A stretch of DNA of 5,688 bases from Propionibacteriaceae bacterium. GTDB lineage: Bacteria; Actinomycetota; Actinomycetes; Propionibacteriales; Propionibacteriaceae. Location of the stretch: assembly GCA_030528545.1 (NCBI GenBank), contig JAUMYR010000158.1, forward strand, positions 1 through 5,688, in the 5' to 3' direction. How positions within the stretch are numbered: the stretch's first letter is position 1; the number at the start of each line of letters is the position of its first letter. This document shows positions 5,058 through 5,688 of the stretch, one piece after another. The notes beneath the pieces were generated by a model. The model worked only from the letters and a program-made list of their open reading frames with translations. It was not told the DNA's origin and did no database searches. The translations under genes were made by a program, and so were the position numbers.

Positions 5058-5395
5058 TTACGCAATAGGCAAGTTTCCTAATAACCGGATCGCGGGCAAC
5101 CGGAGCCGGGGAGGGAGAGATACACACCGCCTCATTACGGGGTCCAGCCAGCGCCCCGCGACCAGCTTCGCCAGGGTGGCCACAGCCCGGCAGCAACCAA
5201 GGCCCGCACCCGGACGCCAGGAACGGGGCTCAACCGAGACCTTGGCCCACCATGGCCGCGCACACTGCGGCGAACGGCATCAGCCCTGAGCTGTTCTGTC
5301 GAGCCCCACCCCGCCAGTCGGCCTGGGCCCACCCTTTCGGGGCCAGCCGCGGCACCGCCCCCATGGCGGACCGCCCGCCGGTACACGCCGAGCGC

Positions 5396-5688
5396 TCAGC
5401 CCGCGGTCCGTGCGGGGAGGGTCTTGGGCTTGTAGGACGGCCGGGTGGCCTCGTAGGAAGCGATGTCCTCCTCATGGGCCAGCGTCATGGAGATGTCGTC
5501 GAGGCCTTCGAGAAGCCGGTACCTGGTGAAATCGTCGATGGCGAACTCGTAGCGCTGATCGCCTGCCGTGATGGTCTTAGAAGCCAGGTCGACGGTGACT
5601 CCGGCCGAGGGATCGGCTTCGACGTAGGCCCATAGGGCCTCCACCACCTCGGGGGCGACGACGGCGATGAGCAGGCCCGCCTTGCCCG
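5396..5688 (-). CDS. leuD: 3-isopropylmalate dehydratase small subunit, C-terminal part
   Basis: The frame is open from the right edge to a TGA at 5398-5396, giving the last 96 residues of a subunit that is normally about 195-200 long. LeuD with LeuC isomerises 2- and 3-isopropylmalate in leucine synthesis in the cytoplasm. The visible part shows the family's end: KAGLLIAVV, a V-T-V-D-L strand, then F-A-I-D-D-F-T-R-Y-R-L-L-E-G-L-D-D-I, T-L-A-H-E, and Y-E-A-T-R-P followed by K-P-K-T-L. The start and the swivel loop lie outside the window, and leuC is presumably further right, as is usual. A GTG at 5647 could open a shorter frame, but homology continues upstream of it, so the gene is simply cut by the window. 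Confidence 0.93.
   Translation of the reverse strand, partial: GKAGLLIAVVAPEVVEALWAYVEADPSAGVTVDLASKTITAGDQRYEFAIDDFTRYRLLEGLDDISMTLAHEEDIASYEATRPSYKPKTLPARTAG

Larger units (their letters stand above)
4795..5395. other. Intergenic region without a recognisable gene
   Basis: All six frames were read and none gives a protein that looks real; the open frames are Arg-, Pro- and Ser-rich. The region holds a hairpin (4926-4960), an iron-box-like site (5039-5057), a TTGACT -35-like hexamer (5012-5017) and a purine-rich GGGGAGGGAGAG (5107-5118) that resembles a ribosome site but has no start codon after it. No clear terminator for leuD was found; CCCGC/GCGGG (5400-5404 with 5412-5416) at the gene end is a weak candidate. 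Confidence 0.5.

Overview
This is a high-GC, actinobacterial-looking window. The organism may be facultatively anaerobic and related to the propionibacteria, but that placement is only inference from GC content, a biotin carrier, B12 riboswitches and an oxygen-sensitive ribonucleotide reductase. Four protein genes are clear. The 3' end of a biotin-carrier gene lies on + (to 80). A convergent minus-strand operon nrdD-nrdG (2982 to 137) encodes the class III anaerobic ribonucleotide reductase and its radical-SAM activase. The 3' half of leuD lies on the minus strand at the right edge (5396-5688).

The nrdDG leader carries a full cobalamin riboswitch aptamer (about 3081-3236). About 30 nt after it comes a short hairpin whose loop is complementary to the conserved CCCGC of the aptamer, which is the L5-L13 kissing-loop layout. 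The same hairpin contains a Shine-Dalgarno sequence for a 16-codon upstream ORF whose stop overlaps the nrdD start as ATGA. The simplest reading is that abundant B12 masks this ribosome site, stops leader-peptide translation and, through coupling, lowers nrdD and then nrdG (a 4-nt GTGA overlap). B12-dependent class II reductase, presumably encoded elsewhere, would then take over.

The 2.4 kb between nrdD and leuD is the odd part. It holds no recognisable protein gene but is rich in RNA signals. A second complete cobalamin riboswitch (about 4428-4584) has its own promoter-like sequence and a matching L13-type hairpin. It points into about 830 bases with no identifiable gene, and that stretch ends in two strong hairpins (3374-3454) just before the nrdD leader. 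The second riboswitch therefore controls an unrecognised protein, a decayed gene or a noncoding RNA. To its right are an 84-base structure with a perfect 15-bp stem (4711-4794), a further hairpin (4926-4960) and a DtxR/IdeR-type iron box (5039-5057) with no protein gene beside it, so an iron-responsive small RNA is possible.

All functional calls come from reading the sequence and from knowledge of the families. No database search or folding program was run.
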